Below the pieces are notes generated by a model, which made no database searches, was not told the DNA's origin, and saw only the letters and a program-made list of their open reading frames with translations. A stretch of 64,000 nt of DNA from Candidatus Gracilibacteria bacterium (GTDB lineage: Bacteria; Patescibacteriota; Gracilibacteria; BD1-5; UBA6164), in contig JAACSU010000007.1 of the NCBI GenBank assembly GCA_010119145.1, forward strand, positions 1 through 64,000, given 5' to 3'. Position 1 is the stretch's first letter, and each line of letters starts with the position of its first letter. Of this stretch, positions 31,829-41,869 are shown piece after piece. The translations under genes were made by a program, and so were the position numbers.

Positions 31829-32161
31829 ATGAAAGTAATAATATACTGAAATAATAAGAAGTCAGAAGAGCTCACTTCAAAAGTTAGATGAGTTATAGAA
31901 GAGCTTGGACTCACTGATTTTGTTAAAATTGAGAATACAAGTGATGAGAATCTAAAAAATGAACTCTCTATTACAAAAGACTCAGCTCTTATTATAGAGG
32001 AAGAGAGTATTGATTTTAAGGATATGATATTTGAAGGATTGATTCCAGAAAATGAAGAACTCCATTCTATGTTTATATCAATCATATGAGGAGGAACAGC
32101 TTGAGGAGGCTGTGGCTCCAAGGATGAAACTTGAAGCTGTGGTACAGGCTGTAGTTGCTAA
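31829..32161 (+). CDS. Thioredoxin-fold-like small protein with Cys-rich tail
   Basis: 110 residues. The N-terminus MKVIIYGNNKKSEELTSKVRGVIEELGLTDFVKIENTSDENL looks like the beta-alpha-beta start of a thioredoxin/glutaredoxin-like fold, but has no CxxC there. The last about 25 residues are GGGTAGGGCGSKDETGSCGTGCSC: four Cys among Gly and Ser, likely a metal or redox-active tail. It follows L25 by about 85 bases. No family was recognised with certainty; several Gly residues are UGA, so the tail is invisible under the standard code. Confidence 0.7.
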
Positions 32162-32199
32162 AAAAAAGAGTATGAAGATGATTCATACTCTTTTTTTTC
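32159..32199. terminator. Bidirectional terminator
   Basis: Stem AAAAAGAGTATGAA / TTCATACTCTTTTT with a short loop and T8 run, between convergent 31829 (+) and 32211 (-) genes. Confidence 0.9.
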
Positions 32200-32210
32200 T
32201 ATGTATTTAC

Positions 32211-33686
32211 TTATTCTTCAAAAAGTGTTTCTTCTTGAGGTATTACCGGCTCAGGGCTAGGAGTCACTGTAGTAGATTTCTTTACAATCGTATAGTAATC
32301 TGTATACACAATTGCACCACTCGTACCATAGTAATCTACTCTATACTGGTTTGTTCACTCTTCAAGTGTATCAAATCGTTCAAAAGCGTGGTATCTCCAA
32401 GTAGAACCATTGAATGATGAGAGCTCAAATCAATTTATTTTTACTTTTGATATTCCTTTTGCAGTTGTATTTCAACGAATGGTTATTTCAGATCCTGTTG
32501 TAGTATATTTATTTGTGGTAGATGGTTCAGTAAATGCAAATTTTGTTGCATCAATCTCATAGTTTGTAGCACTTGCTCCAAGTCCAGTATTTTCAGTTTC
32601 ACTACTTGGAGTTTGAGCAGGAACTTCAGGTTCTGGAGTTTCTTCTTGTTTTAATTCAGCTGATGTATAGACCGTGTAAACCTTTTTTTCAAGTATATTT
32701 TTATCAGTGTCGTATATCTTTACTACGATATCATTTATTTTAGCAGTGAGAGGAAGCTCTTGAATAGCAAAACTCTTATTTTCAATATTGAGTGTTACTG
32801 CCTTGTTATCAATCGTAATTGCTCAAACCTTTGAGTCACTTATAGTTCATGATATATTAAAGGTATTTGAATCGACATTCATTTCATCTCTTAATCTATT
32901 AAATGATATATACGTTCCTGTATCTCATGTTCAAACTTCTTCTGTTACTCCTGTTCAAGTTAGTGTTTCTGAGTCCTCTTCTTTATTTGCCTGCTGGATA
33001 GCAAGATATCAATTATTTTCAATAAACCAATCACTTCCTTTAAAGTAACTATCGATAGTTGATTTTTCACTTACTATATCTAAATCTTCGTTTGAGGCAT
33101 TGAGTCGAGAAATACTTATTTTTTGCCCCTGAACCAGATTTGTTGATATTCATGCTATATTGCTTACCTTTGCACTTCAAAGTAGTACATATACTGTACT
33201 TCACGCTTCATTTTGAGTGAGGGAAATCACAGATCAACTTTTTCATGCAACATTAGCATATCTCATAGAGACGCTCGTATCTTCTTCAAGTGTAAGCCAG
33301 GCATCTGAAGAGTAGAGTGCATATGAACCATCTTCGTTATATTTCAACTCAGCTATCTTATTGAGAGCGATAATACTTCAGCCTGGATTCGTAAGACTGA
33401 CACTTCACTCTTTTACTATAATTGTTTCTCATTTATATAAAGGAGTTGTTTCATTAGCATTTTCTTGGCTATCACCAGGATATCTTATTATTGCTTCAGT
33501 CTCAGTACTTGAAAAAGCAATAGAAGTTGGAGTTTGATTCTCTTTTTGAGCAATTTGAACTGAATCATCTCATCATCTAAAAAAACTTATTATGATAATA
33601 AGGACTATTATTCAGCCAATAATCGGCACTATATAGTCTTTTATTGTACTTTGAATATCTACATTTCTTCTTATATTTCTAGGCAT
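32211..33686 (-). CDS. Membrane-anchored FecR-like domain protein
   Basis: 491 residues. A cytoplasmic N-terminus (MPRNIRRNVDIQSTIKDY), one membrane helix (IVPIIGGIIVLIIIISFF, about 19-37), then an external region. About residues 95-200 (LTNPGGSIIALNKIAELKYNEDGSYALYSSDAWLTLEEDTSVSMRYANV, then AGSTVYVLLGSAKVSN) recall a FecR-type beta domain. The C-terminal part has Glu/Pro/Thr-rich linkers and an RYHAFERFDTLEEGTNQYRV strand pattern. It is divergent from the acidic lipoprotein gene. Function unknown. Confidence 0.65.
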
Positions 33687-33840
33687 ATCTTAGTGTTTTT
33701 GAGTAAATAATTTATACATTATTTATATAAAAATTCCTTAAAATTACAAATATAATCCTATAATAAAGCTTTTTTTATTAGCAATAAAATACTAAATTAA
33801 ATTGTAAAGAGTAATTATTTGGGTCTCAGCATATTTTCTA

Positions 33841-33856
33841 TATAATTTGCCGGCTC
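33841..33856 (+). promoter_or_regulatory. Promoter of acidic lipoprotein (-10 and GC box)
   Basis: TATAAT at 33841-33846 followed by TTGCCGGC, the same arrangement seen at L3, L25 and tRNA-Lys. The -35 region (about 33818) is weak. The ATG is about 34 bases after the -10 box. Confidence 0.55.
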
Positions 33857-33879
33857 TTTATTTTGTAATTAAATTCCCT

Positions 33880-34191
33880 ATGAAAAAATTATTAGGAATG
33901 TTCTTAGTACTTGCACTTGCAGGTCTCGCTTCATGTTCTAACGACTATGAAGAAGGTCAAGCTGATGACGCAGCAGTTGATGCTACTGTTGAAGTTGGTT
34001 CTGATATCGGTGACGCTCTTGACGCTACTGGTGAAGCTATCGTTGATGGTACAGCTGATGCTGTGGATTTTGTTGATGGTGACGATGATGATGATGTTAT
34101 AGAAGATGAAATGGATGGAGTTGATGATAACGACGCTGATACTGAAGATGAAGCTTCTGTTGATGTTGACGCTAACGCTACTGCACAATAG
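33880..34191 (+). CDS. Very acidic lipoprotein
   Basis: 103 residues. MKKLLGMFLVLALAGLASC is a lipoprotein signal with lipobox LASC (Cys at about 20). The mature part of 84 residues has no Lys or Arg and about 25 Asp plus 8 Glu, including a five-Asp run near the middle. Predicted disordered and cell-surface bound. An ATG-less upstream extension is excluded because it would cross the promoter. It has its own promoter and terminator. Possible roles are cation binding or surface charge; none is shown by the sequence. Confidence 0.8.
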   Translation: MKKLLGMFLVLALAGLASCSNDYEEGQADDAAVDATVEVGSDIGDALDATGEAIVDGTADAVDFVDGDDDDDVIEDEMDGVDDNDADTEDEASVDVDANATAQ

Positions 34192-34212
34192 TCTTTAGAA
34201 CTATTATACATT

Positions 34213-34240
34213 AAAAAGCAAGCTATAGCTTGCTTTTTTT
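34213..34240 (+). terminator. Terminator of acidic lipoprotein gene
   Basis: Stem AAAAAGCAAGC / GCTTGCTTTTT with loop TATA and a T run, 21 bases after the stop codon. Confidence 0.9.
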
Positions 34241-34306
34241 GTGTCTGTAACTTGATAGCTTACGCTTTATATATATATTGTATACAATATATATTATAAA
34301 AATTCT

Positions 34307-35782
34307 ATGAATACCACTCAAAAAATCATTAGTTTTTTCTTATTTCTTATAGTGTGAGTATGAGTTATATTTGCAGCTAATACAATTATTCATAGGATTC
34401 CCGGATCTCAGAGCTCAACTTGACCGAGCCCATATCCTTCACAAAATACTATCACTCTGACAGGGAGTTCTGCAAGCGCTACCAACGAGTGATTACTTCT
34501 CATGAATCAAGATAATGATAGTAATGTGGTTTGAGATTATTTACAATGATATTATTATGATGCTGCATATGGAGTATACTCGGTAGATGAAAGCGTAGCC
34601 AATAGAGTCAAAATCACCTCTACACTTTGAGGTTCTTGTGCACCTGGAAAGACAGGGTACAAAATGGATGGTTTTGCCTATAATCCAGAATTTTGATTTG
34701 TTGATTTTGGCTATGACACTACTAGATTTGTATATATTTGTGTTCCTGATGATTTTAATGATAAATCACTGAGTACGAACTTTGGATGATATGCATATAG
34801 TCAATATACTGGTTTTCAAAATTTTGATGGGATCGTATCAGATGTACTGGTTACTATTGCTGATGAAGACTCAGAATGAAGATTTGTCAAAGTTGATGGT
34901 GTTGTAAGTTCCTCTACGAATGTTTCAAGTGAATTAGCTGATCAGTTTAGCTCAGATGTTCGAGTATTATGAAAACTTACGAAAGCAAGTTTTAGAAAAG
35001 ATTTACAAGAAAATGTATTTAAAGTAATTACTTCACTTTCTCCTGAATTAACGGCCTGAATAACTATAAATAGCTCTCAATTAAATGCAACCCAATGGTC
35101 TAGTACTACTGGAACATCAAGAGTTTTAGATAATACTGCAATGTATGCATGATTTACAGGTGCTTGACTAGGATCAAATGTTCGAATTAATGGAACTTCA
35201 ACAGTAGCTTGAAATAAAACATTGGTTGTTGAATGAGGAAATATATATATATCATGAAATATTCGTTGATCTGGTATGCTTTGATTTATTGCACTTCAAA
35301 AGAACGGACAATGATGAAATATATATATTGATCCATCAGTTACGGATATACATGCAATATTATACGCTGATAGATCACTCATTAGTTATAATGGTACTGC
35401 TGAACTTGATGGAACAACACAACCATCACAGTTAGCAAATCAGCTGTATATCTATGGATCAGTGTTTAGTGAGAACACTATTTGAGGTTCATCTGCAGTG
35501 ATTCCGCTTTGCCCATTTTATGTAAATCAAGGAACTTGTAGTGTTGAAATTGCAAAAAAATATGACTTAAACTATCTTAGAAGGTACATACTCGTGCAAC
35601 CAACTGATGCTGCTTGACTCCCAAACGGTCCAAAAGAACCACAATATAATGCTGCAGAATCATATATGTGAAATAATAGTAATACTGATACTCCTACTCA
35701 AAAACCTGAGTATCAAAAGTACCCATTTATAGTTGAGTATAACCCAAAAATACAACAAACTCCACCACCATTTTTTAATTAA
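34307..35782 (+). CDS. Secreted or surface protein of unknown function
   Basis: 491 residues. Signal or anchor segment IISFFLFLIVGVGVIFAANTIIH at about 6-28, then a Ser/Thr/Asn-rich linker and a beta-rich ectodomain. Tyr, Asn and Ser are abundant (VCDYLQGYYYDAAYG-like, NFGGYAYSQYTGFQNFDG), and repeated short strands near 34900-35500 (for example AGNKTLVVEGGNIYISGNI) suggest a beta-helix or adhesin-like stalk. The C-terminus is Pro-rich (PTQKPEYQKYP, PPPFFN). No conserved catalytic motif was found. Codon use, including UGA, matches its neighbours. Confidence 0.7.
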
Positions 35783-35854
35783 TACTCCTATTATTTGTAA
35801 TTCATATTGACTCATACATCTTTAAAGATATATTAATAATGTAATCAACACATT

Positions 35855-35971
35855 ATGAAACAACTATTGAACTGGCACCTGCAACCCCTAAACCTTTCTT
35901 CGTAGAAGGGGTTTTGTTTCGAGTATAAATAAACAAACAATCTCTTTCTGCATAGGAAGGGATTTTTTATT
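35855..35971 (+). promoter_or_regulatory. Structured leader of proS with short ORF and two hairpins
   Basis: A 17-codon frame at 35855-35905 encodes MKQLLNWHLQPLNLSS and ends inside the first hairpin (AACCCC / GGGGTT with an inner TTCT/AGAA stem, about 35883-35918, then GTTTTG). A second hairpin AATCTCTTTC / GAAGGGATT followed by TTTTTT lies at 35939-35968, just before proS. The layout is like an attenuator or a double terminator after the preceding gene. No T-box sequence was recognised. Confidence 0.4.
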
Positions 35972-35995
35972 GCTATTATTTTTAATACACTACCT

Positions 35996-37681
35996 ATGTT
36001 ACAACTCTCAAATTTTCCATTTAATACTTTGAAATCATCTCCAAAAGTGAGTGATAACCGTTCAACCAGTATTTTATTACAAGGTTGATATATCAGACAA
36101 GCTATGGCTGGAGCCTATGAATTTCTCCCAATTGGGTTTCGAGTTCTTCGCAATATTGAGCAAGTTATTCGAGAAGAGATGGATAATGCGTGATACAATG
36201 AGATGCTCATGACAATACTCACTCCTCGGGAATACTGGGAAACAACTAATAGATGGGAAATTCCTGAATATTTTAAAGTACCAGGACATGGAACAACCGA
36301 GTATAGAATTGCTCCAACAAATGAAGAAAACGTAACCCCAATTCTTTGAGAATTCATTCAATCGTATAAAGATCTTCCAACCTGTGTCTATCATATACAG
36401 AAAAAATTTAGAAATGAAAAAAGAGCAAAATCAGGACTACTAAGAGGGAGAGAATTTATTATGAAAGATGCGTATTCGTTTCATAAAGATATAGCTGATT
36501 TTGAAGTCTTTTATGAAGATATAAAAGATGTTTATATGAGAGTATTTTCACGTCTATGACTTGGAAATGATACGGTTATAGCGGATGCTGACGGGGGAGC
36601 AATTTCGGATAAAAATTCTCATGAATTTCAAACATTTCTAGAGGTTTGAGAAGATGTTATAGTTCAAGATAGTTCTGGTTATAGTTATAATCTAGAACTC
36701 GCTTCAGGGATTCCTGATGATAAAAACGTTAGTCAAGAAGCAGAAGAAATGCAGTATATTGATTCTGTTGCGGAAATAGTGAATATGGAAAAAATGACGA
36801 AGTATTTTAAGGCACCAGCTTGGCAGATGCTAAAAACTGTCATTTATAAGCTCGATAATTCAGAAAAATTCATTTGAGTTGCTATTCGAGGAGATCTTGA
36901 TATCAATGAAATAAAACTAGGAAAATTCATTCGGTCAAAATATGATGATACCTTTTCACTTGCCAGTGAAGAAGATATTCAAAAATTATGAACCGTAAGA
37001 GGATTTATTTCTCCACTCAAAGATTCTAAATTGGACGTAGAGTTTTATTGAGATGACTCACTTAAATCAGTGAAAAACTTTTTTTGAGGAGCAAATGCTG
37101 TGGCAAAATCTACGAAAAATGTAAATATTTCGGATTTAGATATTATAGAATTTGGAGATTTTAATGAGCCAAAATTATGATTCACATCTATAAATGTTGA
37201 TGGAGAGAAGCTTACATTTAGAAAAGCTTCAGAAGTAGGAAATATATTTCATTTGGGTACAAAGTACTCTAAACCATTTGGACTCTCATATCTTGATGAA
37301 AATAATAAAATGGTCAGCGATGTTGAAATGTGATGTTACGGAATTGGAGTTTCGAGACTTATGTGAGTTATGGCAGAGTATTTTATGACAGAGTCAGGCA
37401 TAAATTGGCCAGAAAATATCGCTCCATACAGTTACTATATTATTGTTATGTGAGAGGAGAATATTGAAAAAGCCAAAGAGTTAGCACTTGAATTAGAAAA
37501 ATCCTGAGAATCTGTTGTATTAGATGATAGAATGGGAAGAAAAGATTGATTTGGTCAAAAAGCTTGAGATTGTGAACTTTGGGGAATACCAAATAGAATT
37601 GTATTATCTCCAAAGACTTTAGAGCTCTGAGGATATGAACTCAAAAAAAGATGACAAGACTCGCAAATTATAACTATGTAA
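35996..37681 (+). CDS. proS: Prolyl-tRNA synthetase, bacterial type
   Basis: 561 residues. Class II motifs [41 protein letters not shown]-like [43 protein letters not shown], and motif 3 [17 protein letters not shown]. Between motifs 2 and 3 is an INS-like editing insertion (about 230-400, with [19 protein letters not shown]). A C-terminal anticodon-binding domain ends the protein. It charges tRNA-Pro; an additional trans editor lies at 23819. Confidence 0.95.
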
Positions 37682-37686
37682 TTATT

Positions 37687-37719
37687 AAAAAAACTCTCCC
37701 AATTGGGAGAGTTTTTTTA
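37687..37719. terminator. Bidirectional terminator
   Basis: Stem AAAAAACTCTCCC / GGGAGAGTTTTTT with loop AATT, between convergent proS (+) and thyA (-). The thyA stop codon lies at its edge. Confidence 0.92.
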
Positions 37720-38688
37720 AACTGCAACAGGAGCTTTTATTGCTGGGTGTGAGTTGTAATCAACAAGTTCGAAATCTTCCCATTCAAGATTTTCTAAGTC
37801 CTCAAGTGTTTCAAGTTTTTTATTGATTTTGAGTTTTGGAAGTGGAAGTGGATCACGAGAAAGTTGTTCATTTACTTGGTCGACATGATTATCATAAATA
37901 TGAGCATCTCAAAGTGTATGAACAAAAGTACCTGCTTTGAGACCTGTTATTTCTGCCACCATCATGAGGAGAGCTGAGTATGATGCAATATTAAAGGGTA
38001 CTCAGAGAAAAATATCAGCACTTCTTTGATAGAGTTGGAGATTAAGTAGATTGTTCGTTGTATCAACATTGAATTGATAAAATGCATGACATGGAGGCAA
38101 GAGCATATCCTCTTTTTGCGCTGGATTCCAAGCAGAAACTATGATTCGTCTGTCGGTTGGATTATTTTTAATCGTCTCAATCACATTTTTTAGTTGGTCT
38201 ACTCACGTATCTGCTGGGTCAATATTTCTAGATTTATAAGCGTGAGTATGTCATCCATTAAAGTTTCTCCATTGATGTCAATAAACTGGGCCGAGATCTC
38301 ACCATTTAACTACAAATGGATCATTTGCATCGAGAGATTCTATTTTTCAAATAAATACTTTTTTTTCATCAAGCCACGCTTCAGAGTATTTAGGATATTC
38401 TTCTGTGAGTTGATTTTTTTCAATATAGTTTTGAAAAGGCCATTCATCCCATATATGACAGTTTCTATCCACAAGATATTTAATATTTGTTTCTCCTCGT
38501 ATCAGCCATATAAGTTCTACGATGATAATTCTAAGAAATGTTTTTTTTGTTGTCACTAATGGAAATCAGTCTGCTAAATTATATTTAGCCTGCATACCGA
38601 AAACACTGGTCACTCAAGTACCTGTTCTATCATCTTTGTGAACTCAGTCCTTTTGTATTTCTCTCAGTAAGTCGAGATATTGTTTCAT
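37717..38688 (-). CDS. thyA: Thymidylate synthase
   Basis: 323 residues. [20 protein letters not shown], then after a longer small-domain insertion (about 85-145) [16 protein letters not shown], the catalytic [11 protein letters not shown] Cys, [25 protein letters not shown] and [12 protein letters not shown]. It converts dUMP to dTMP using methylene-THF. The insertion of about 45-50 residues after IWDEW is like that of Lactobacillus casei ThyA. First gene product of a dTMP set with a NUDIX enzyme and Tmk upstream on the same strand. Confidence 0.96.
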
Positions 38689-38708
38689 AGTGCTTATTTT
38701 ATTAGGAT

Positions 38709-39353
38709 TTACATATATTTTTCTAACTCTGGAGCGAGGAGCCGAGTCCAAGACTCAATATTATATTCAGGATTTTTAATCATTGTCATAAATTCCTCAA
38801 AACTTTTAAATGCTCCATGAGCCAGTTCTCCATCTTGCATACTTGGAACGAAGTTTTTTGTCTTAACGACATAAGCCATTCCTATATGTACTTTTCCTAC
38901 TTCATTACTATCATCATTAATATAACCAATTGGGAATATTTCACTTATATTTTCTTGTTTTAAATCTATTTCTTCTTCCAGTTCTCGAGTGAGACAATCA
39001 CGGATTGGATTTTCTAAATGTTCTTCTTCACGTTCTAAATGTCATCCAACTCAAATTGAAACTTTTTCGTGCAGTCTGGCATCTCAGGCAGCAGAGTTTT
39101 TATCTCCTCTCGTATATACAAAAATTTCATTTTTTTCATTGAGAACTATTGCGTAGGTGATAGGTTGTTTGTAATCAAAGTTTTGTTCTGCTTCTCCTCG
39201 AACCATAAATTCAAAATTTTCTAAAATTTGTGCCTCAAAATCAGCTTCATCTGAGCCATACACAAGAGTTTCTCTAGGATAATTTTTGAAGAGTGAAATA
39301 TTCGCTATTACCATCACTTCACGTTTCATTTTATCTTGTATAACTTGGTTCAT
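38709..39353 (-). CDS. NUDIX hydrolase
   Basis: 214 residues. The NUDIX box is at the middle: GVGGHLEREEEHLENPIRDCLTRELEEEIDL, with the REXXEE helix intact as RELEEE. The N-terminal about 85 residues (with FEAQILENFEFMVRGEAEQNFDYKQPITYAIV) form an extra lead domain before the Nudix fold. Substrate probably a nucleotide derivative; its place between thyA and tmk suggests pool cleaning, but this is inference. Its ATG follows the tmk stop with no gap. Confidence 0.85.
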
Positions 39354-40007
39354 TTACACTATTTTAGTAAGTATTTTTTTTGTAATTATTTCTTTGCTTA
39401 GTATATCTCCATTTTCACAACATTCAATTTTTTCCCATTCAGGAAATACATCAAATACTTCGTGAGCTGCATTATAGGCGTCTCTTAAATGATTTTCGTC
39501 TGCTTCATGGAGGTCTTTTGTTTTTCCGTCTTTAATATAGTCTCGTTTTTCTTTTGTCTCCACAAGTTTTTGACTGACTTCTGGTGGAACATCAAGAAAT
39601 AATACCTTGTCAGGTTTCGGAATTCAAAAAATATTATACTCTACATCAGCAAGCCAGTAGACGAAATCTTTGCGTTCTTGTGACGATGTAAGTTTTCAAG
39701 CCATATGCATCATAGATGCCGATACGTATCTATTAGAGATTATATAATCATAGTCTCACATGTTCTCTTTAAAATTAAAGCTATCATCAAATCTATCGAG
39801 TGCAAAAAATAAACTTGCAGCTTTTGCGCTGAGATTACTTCCATATCATCCGTTGAGATATTTCTCAACAAAATACGCAGAGTTTTCACCATACCTTGGA
39901 TAATCAAGCAGAAGAACTTTTTTACCCTGTTTCTCAAGTTCAGCTACTACTCGTTTCGTTTGCGTTCCTTTTCCAGATCCGTCAAGTCAGTCAATTACTA
40001 TGAACAT
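39354..40007 (-). CDS. tmk: Thymidylate kinase
   Basis: 217 residues. P-loop VIDGLDGSGKGTQTKR at the N-terminus, then LLLDYPRYGENSAYFVEKYLNGGYG, SLFFALDRFDDS, DYIISNRYVSASMMHMAGKL (the DRY-like substrate motif) and LFLDVPPEVSQKL. It phosphorylates dTMP to dTDP. Together with ThyA and the dCMP deaminase across the divergent gap it covers dUMP to dTDP. Confidence 0.94.
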
Positions 40008-40160
40008 AGAAGTATATTAAAATATATATTCTAGTATAAAAAAAATATACCTGCCATCAACTTGAAGTGTGTTTTGATGTTAAAAGATTGTGAAGAAAAA
40101 GATATATTTACATTATGGAGCTTTTAATTACAATACAATAAATATTTCTTACTAGTCAAT

Positions 40161-40601
40161 ATGTTACGTGATATAAATTTTCTCAACATTGCTTATGAAT
40201 TAGCGAGCGCTTCAAAATGTGTTTCTAGGAAAACGGGAGCAGTGATTGTGAGAGATGGGAGGATAGTCTCTACGTGATATAATGGGACTCCAGCATGATA
40301 TGTAAACTGTAGTGATTACTGGAATGGTGAATACACCAAAGAACATCATGAATGGTCATACAAATACGAAATACATGCTGAAATGAACGCGATAGTTTGG
40401 GCTGCCAGAGAATGAATTGCGGTTGAAGGGGCAACTATTTATTGTACCTACGAACCATGTTTTGATTGTACAAGAGCGATTATTGCAGCATGACTCAAAA
40501 AAATTGTGTTTACTGAAAAATATAAACATCATACTGGAAATGAAATCCAAGAGTTCGTAGAACAAAATGGAGCGACGATTACTCAGTTAGAACGAACATA
40601 A
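40161..40601 (+). CDS. dCMP deaminase-like zinc enzyme
   Basis: 146 residues. Zinc ligands appear as IHAEMNAIV and TYEPCFDCTRAI, the cytidine/deoxycytidylate deaminase pattern (HAE and PCxxC). VSRKTGAVIVRDGRIVSTGYNGTPAG is the N-terminal substrate part typical of dCMP deaminase. It supplies dUMP to ThyA. It is divergent from tmk with about 150 bases between. Confidence 0.93.
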
Positions 40602-40632
40602 AAAAAATACAGATAAAATCTGTATTTTTTTA
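40602..40632. terminator. Bidirectional terminator
   Basis: Stem AAAAAATACAGA / TCTGTATTTTTT with loop TAAAA, between the convergent dCMP deaminase (+) and gpsA (-) genes. Confidence 0.9.
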
Positions 40633-40651
40633 GTTAAAAGTTTGTGGAGAA

Positions 40652-41605
40652 TTATAGGTACTTGCTTCCAAAGCTATTTATTTCTTCAAATCATTCTTTT
40701 CACTTCGTTATCGTGTACACTCATTTAAGTGTTTCATATCCTTCTGCTATTTTGTTTTGAGTTTTGAGTTCTGAAAGTGCTTCAGAAATACTTGTTCATT
40801 TTCAGAGCATATTTCCAAGGAGTCTATTTCTACTTGCTCCAAAACAAGTAGCTATAAGGTCTCAAGAAAGGGCATAATCGGTAAATTCAAGATTGCTATC
40901 TCAGTCTAAAAGTTTGATAATTTGCTTTATTTCTCACAGTAAAGTTGAGAAATAATATCACAGAGTACTTGCTCAAGCTCCAGTTCCTTCGTAGTATCCA
41001 AGTATGAGTGCTATGATATTTTTCAGTGCAGCGTAGAGCTCAGTATTTTTGGGGCTTCCAATTTTGAGATTTATTTGGAGTGACTCAGATTCAAATATTT
41101 TTTCTAATATTTCTCATGTTTCATTATTTTGAGTAACAATATCAGCTCAGAGTTTTTTTCACTCGACCAATTCAGCTGCTATCATTCCTCCTGCAAGATA
41201 GGCATAATTATAGTTAATTCCATCAAGGACTTCACTGAGTTTTTCGCTAACGGTTTGTAAGCTTTGGTTATCAATTCATTTTGAGAGATTAAGAATAGTA
41301 ACTCAGTCTTTTAAGTATTCTTTCATTCCTGAAAATGCTCACCCTACGAATTGGCAGGGAATAATGGAAATAATAATATCAATATTTCAGAGTTCAGCGT
41401 TTGCATCAGAAATGAGTTCTATATTTGTTGGAAGCGTAACTCCTTCAAAAAAATAGGGATGCTTTCTTGTTTCTGAAATATTTTTAAAAATTTCAGCATT
41501 TATTTCACTGGCAAAAATAGTTGTTTTAGGATTATTTTCACCCAAATGTTTGGCAATCGCAAATCCAAAGGCTCCAAGTCATAGTATGAGTATATTTTTT
41601 TGCAT
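40652..41605 (-). CDS. gpsA: NAD(P)-dependent glycerol-3-phosphate dehydrogenase
   Basis: 317 residues. N-terminal ILILGLGAFGFAIAKHL Rossmann motif, IIISIIPCQFVGGAF, a substrate Lys in NLSKGID, LAGGMIAAELVEG, and ELYAALKNIIALILGYYEGTGAGASTLGYYFSTLLGEIKQI, in GpsA order. The C-terminal motif GNMLGKGTSISEALSELKTQNKIAEGYETLK is typical. It makes sn-glycerol-3-phosphate for phospholipids; a cardiolipin synthase-like gene lies at 50205. Confidence 0.93.
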
Positions 41606-41624
41606 AGAATTATATTCCTATCTT

Positions 41625-41780
41625 GAATTCTTTCCTTTTATTAAAAAGGAAAGAGGCTGCAGATGAGGATGGTTATTTTGTAGCCATCCTCCTTTAAGCT
41701 TAAAGGAGGAAATTCAGAGGAGGAATTAATACCCCAAGTATAAAAAAAACACCTCTTTTGTAAAAAAGAAGTGTTTTTTG
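41625..41780. repeat. Cluster of tandem hairpins between minus-strand genes
   Basis: Within about 155 bases are four inverted repeats: TTTCCTTTT / AAAAGGAAA near 41632, GAGGATGG / CCATCCTC near 41665-41692, the palindrome CCTCCTTTAAGCTTAAAGGAGG near 41690-41710, and the terminator at 41742-41779. Short direct copies of GAGGA/AGGAGGAA recur between them. No ORF is present. The set lies between the SRPBCC-like gene and gpsA and may be a terminator plus a structured RNA or leader; nothing known was recognised. Confidence 0.6.
41742..41779. terminator. Symmetric terminator hairpin
   Basis: Stem of about 15 pairs, AAAAAACAC and TCTTTT against AAAAGA and GTGTTTTTT, one mismatch and loop GTAA, with A and T runs at both sides. 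It follows the minus-strand gene ending at 41870. Confidence 0.8.
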
Positions 41781-41869
41781 ACGTTAAAATTTTGTCGAGA
41801 AAAATAAAATAATTTTTGTATACACCTAAATTTTCAGGGTCTCATTTTTTATGTATTTTATTTCAGAGA

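Noticed and set aside
33907-34188. Overlapping ORFs on both strands in the acidic lipoprotein gene
   Set aside because: They arise from the repetitive GAT/GAA codons; the forward frame has the signal peptide and lipobox.
35855-35971. T-box riboswitch before proS
   Set aside because: No T-box sequence or specifier-loop structure was recognised; only two simple hairpins are visible.
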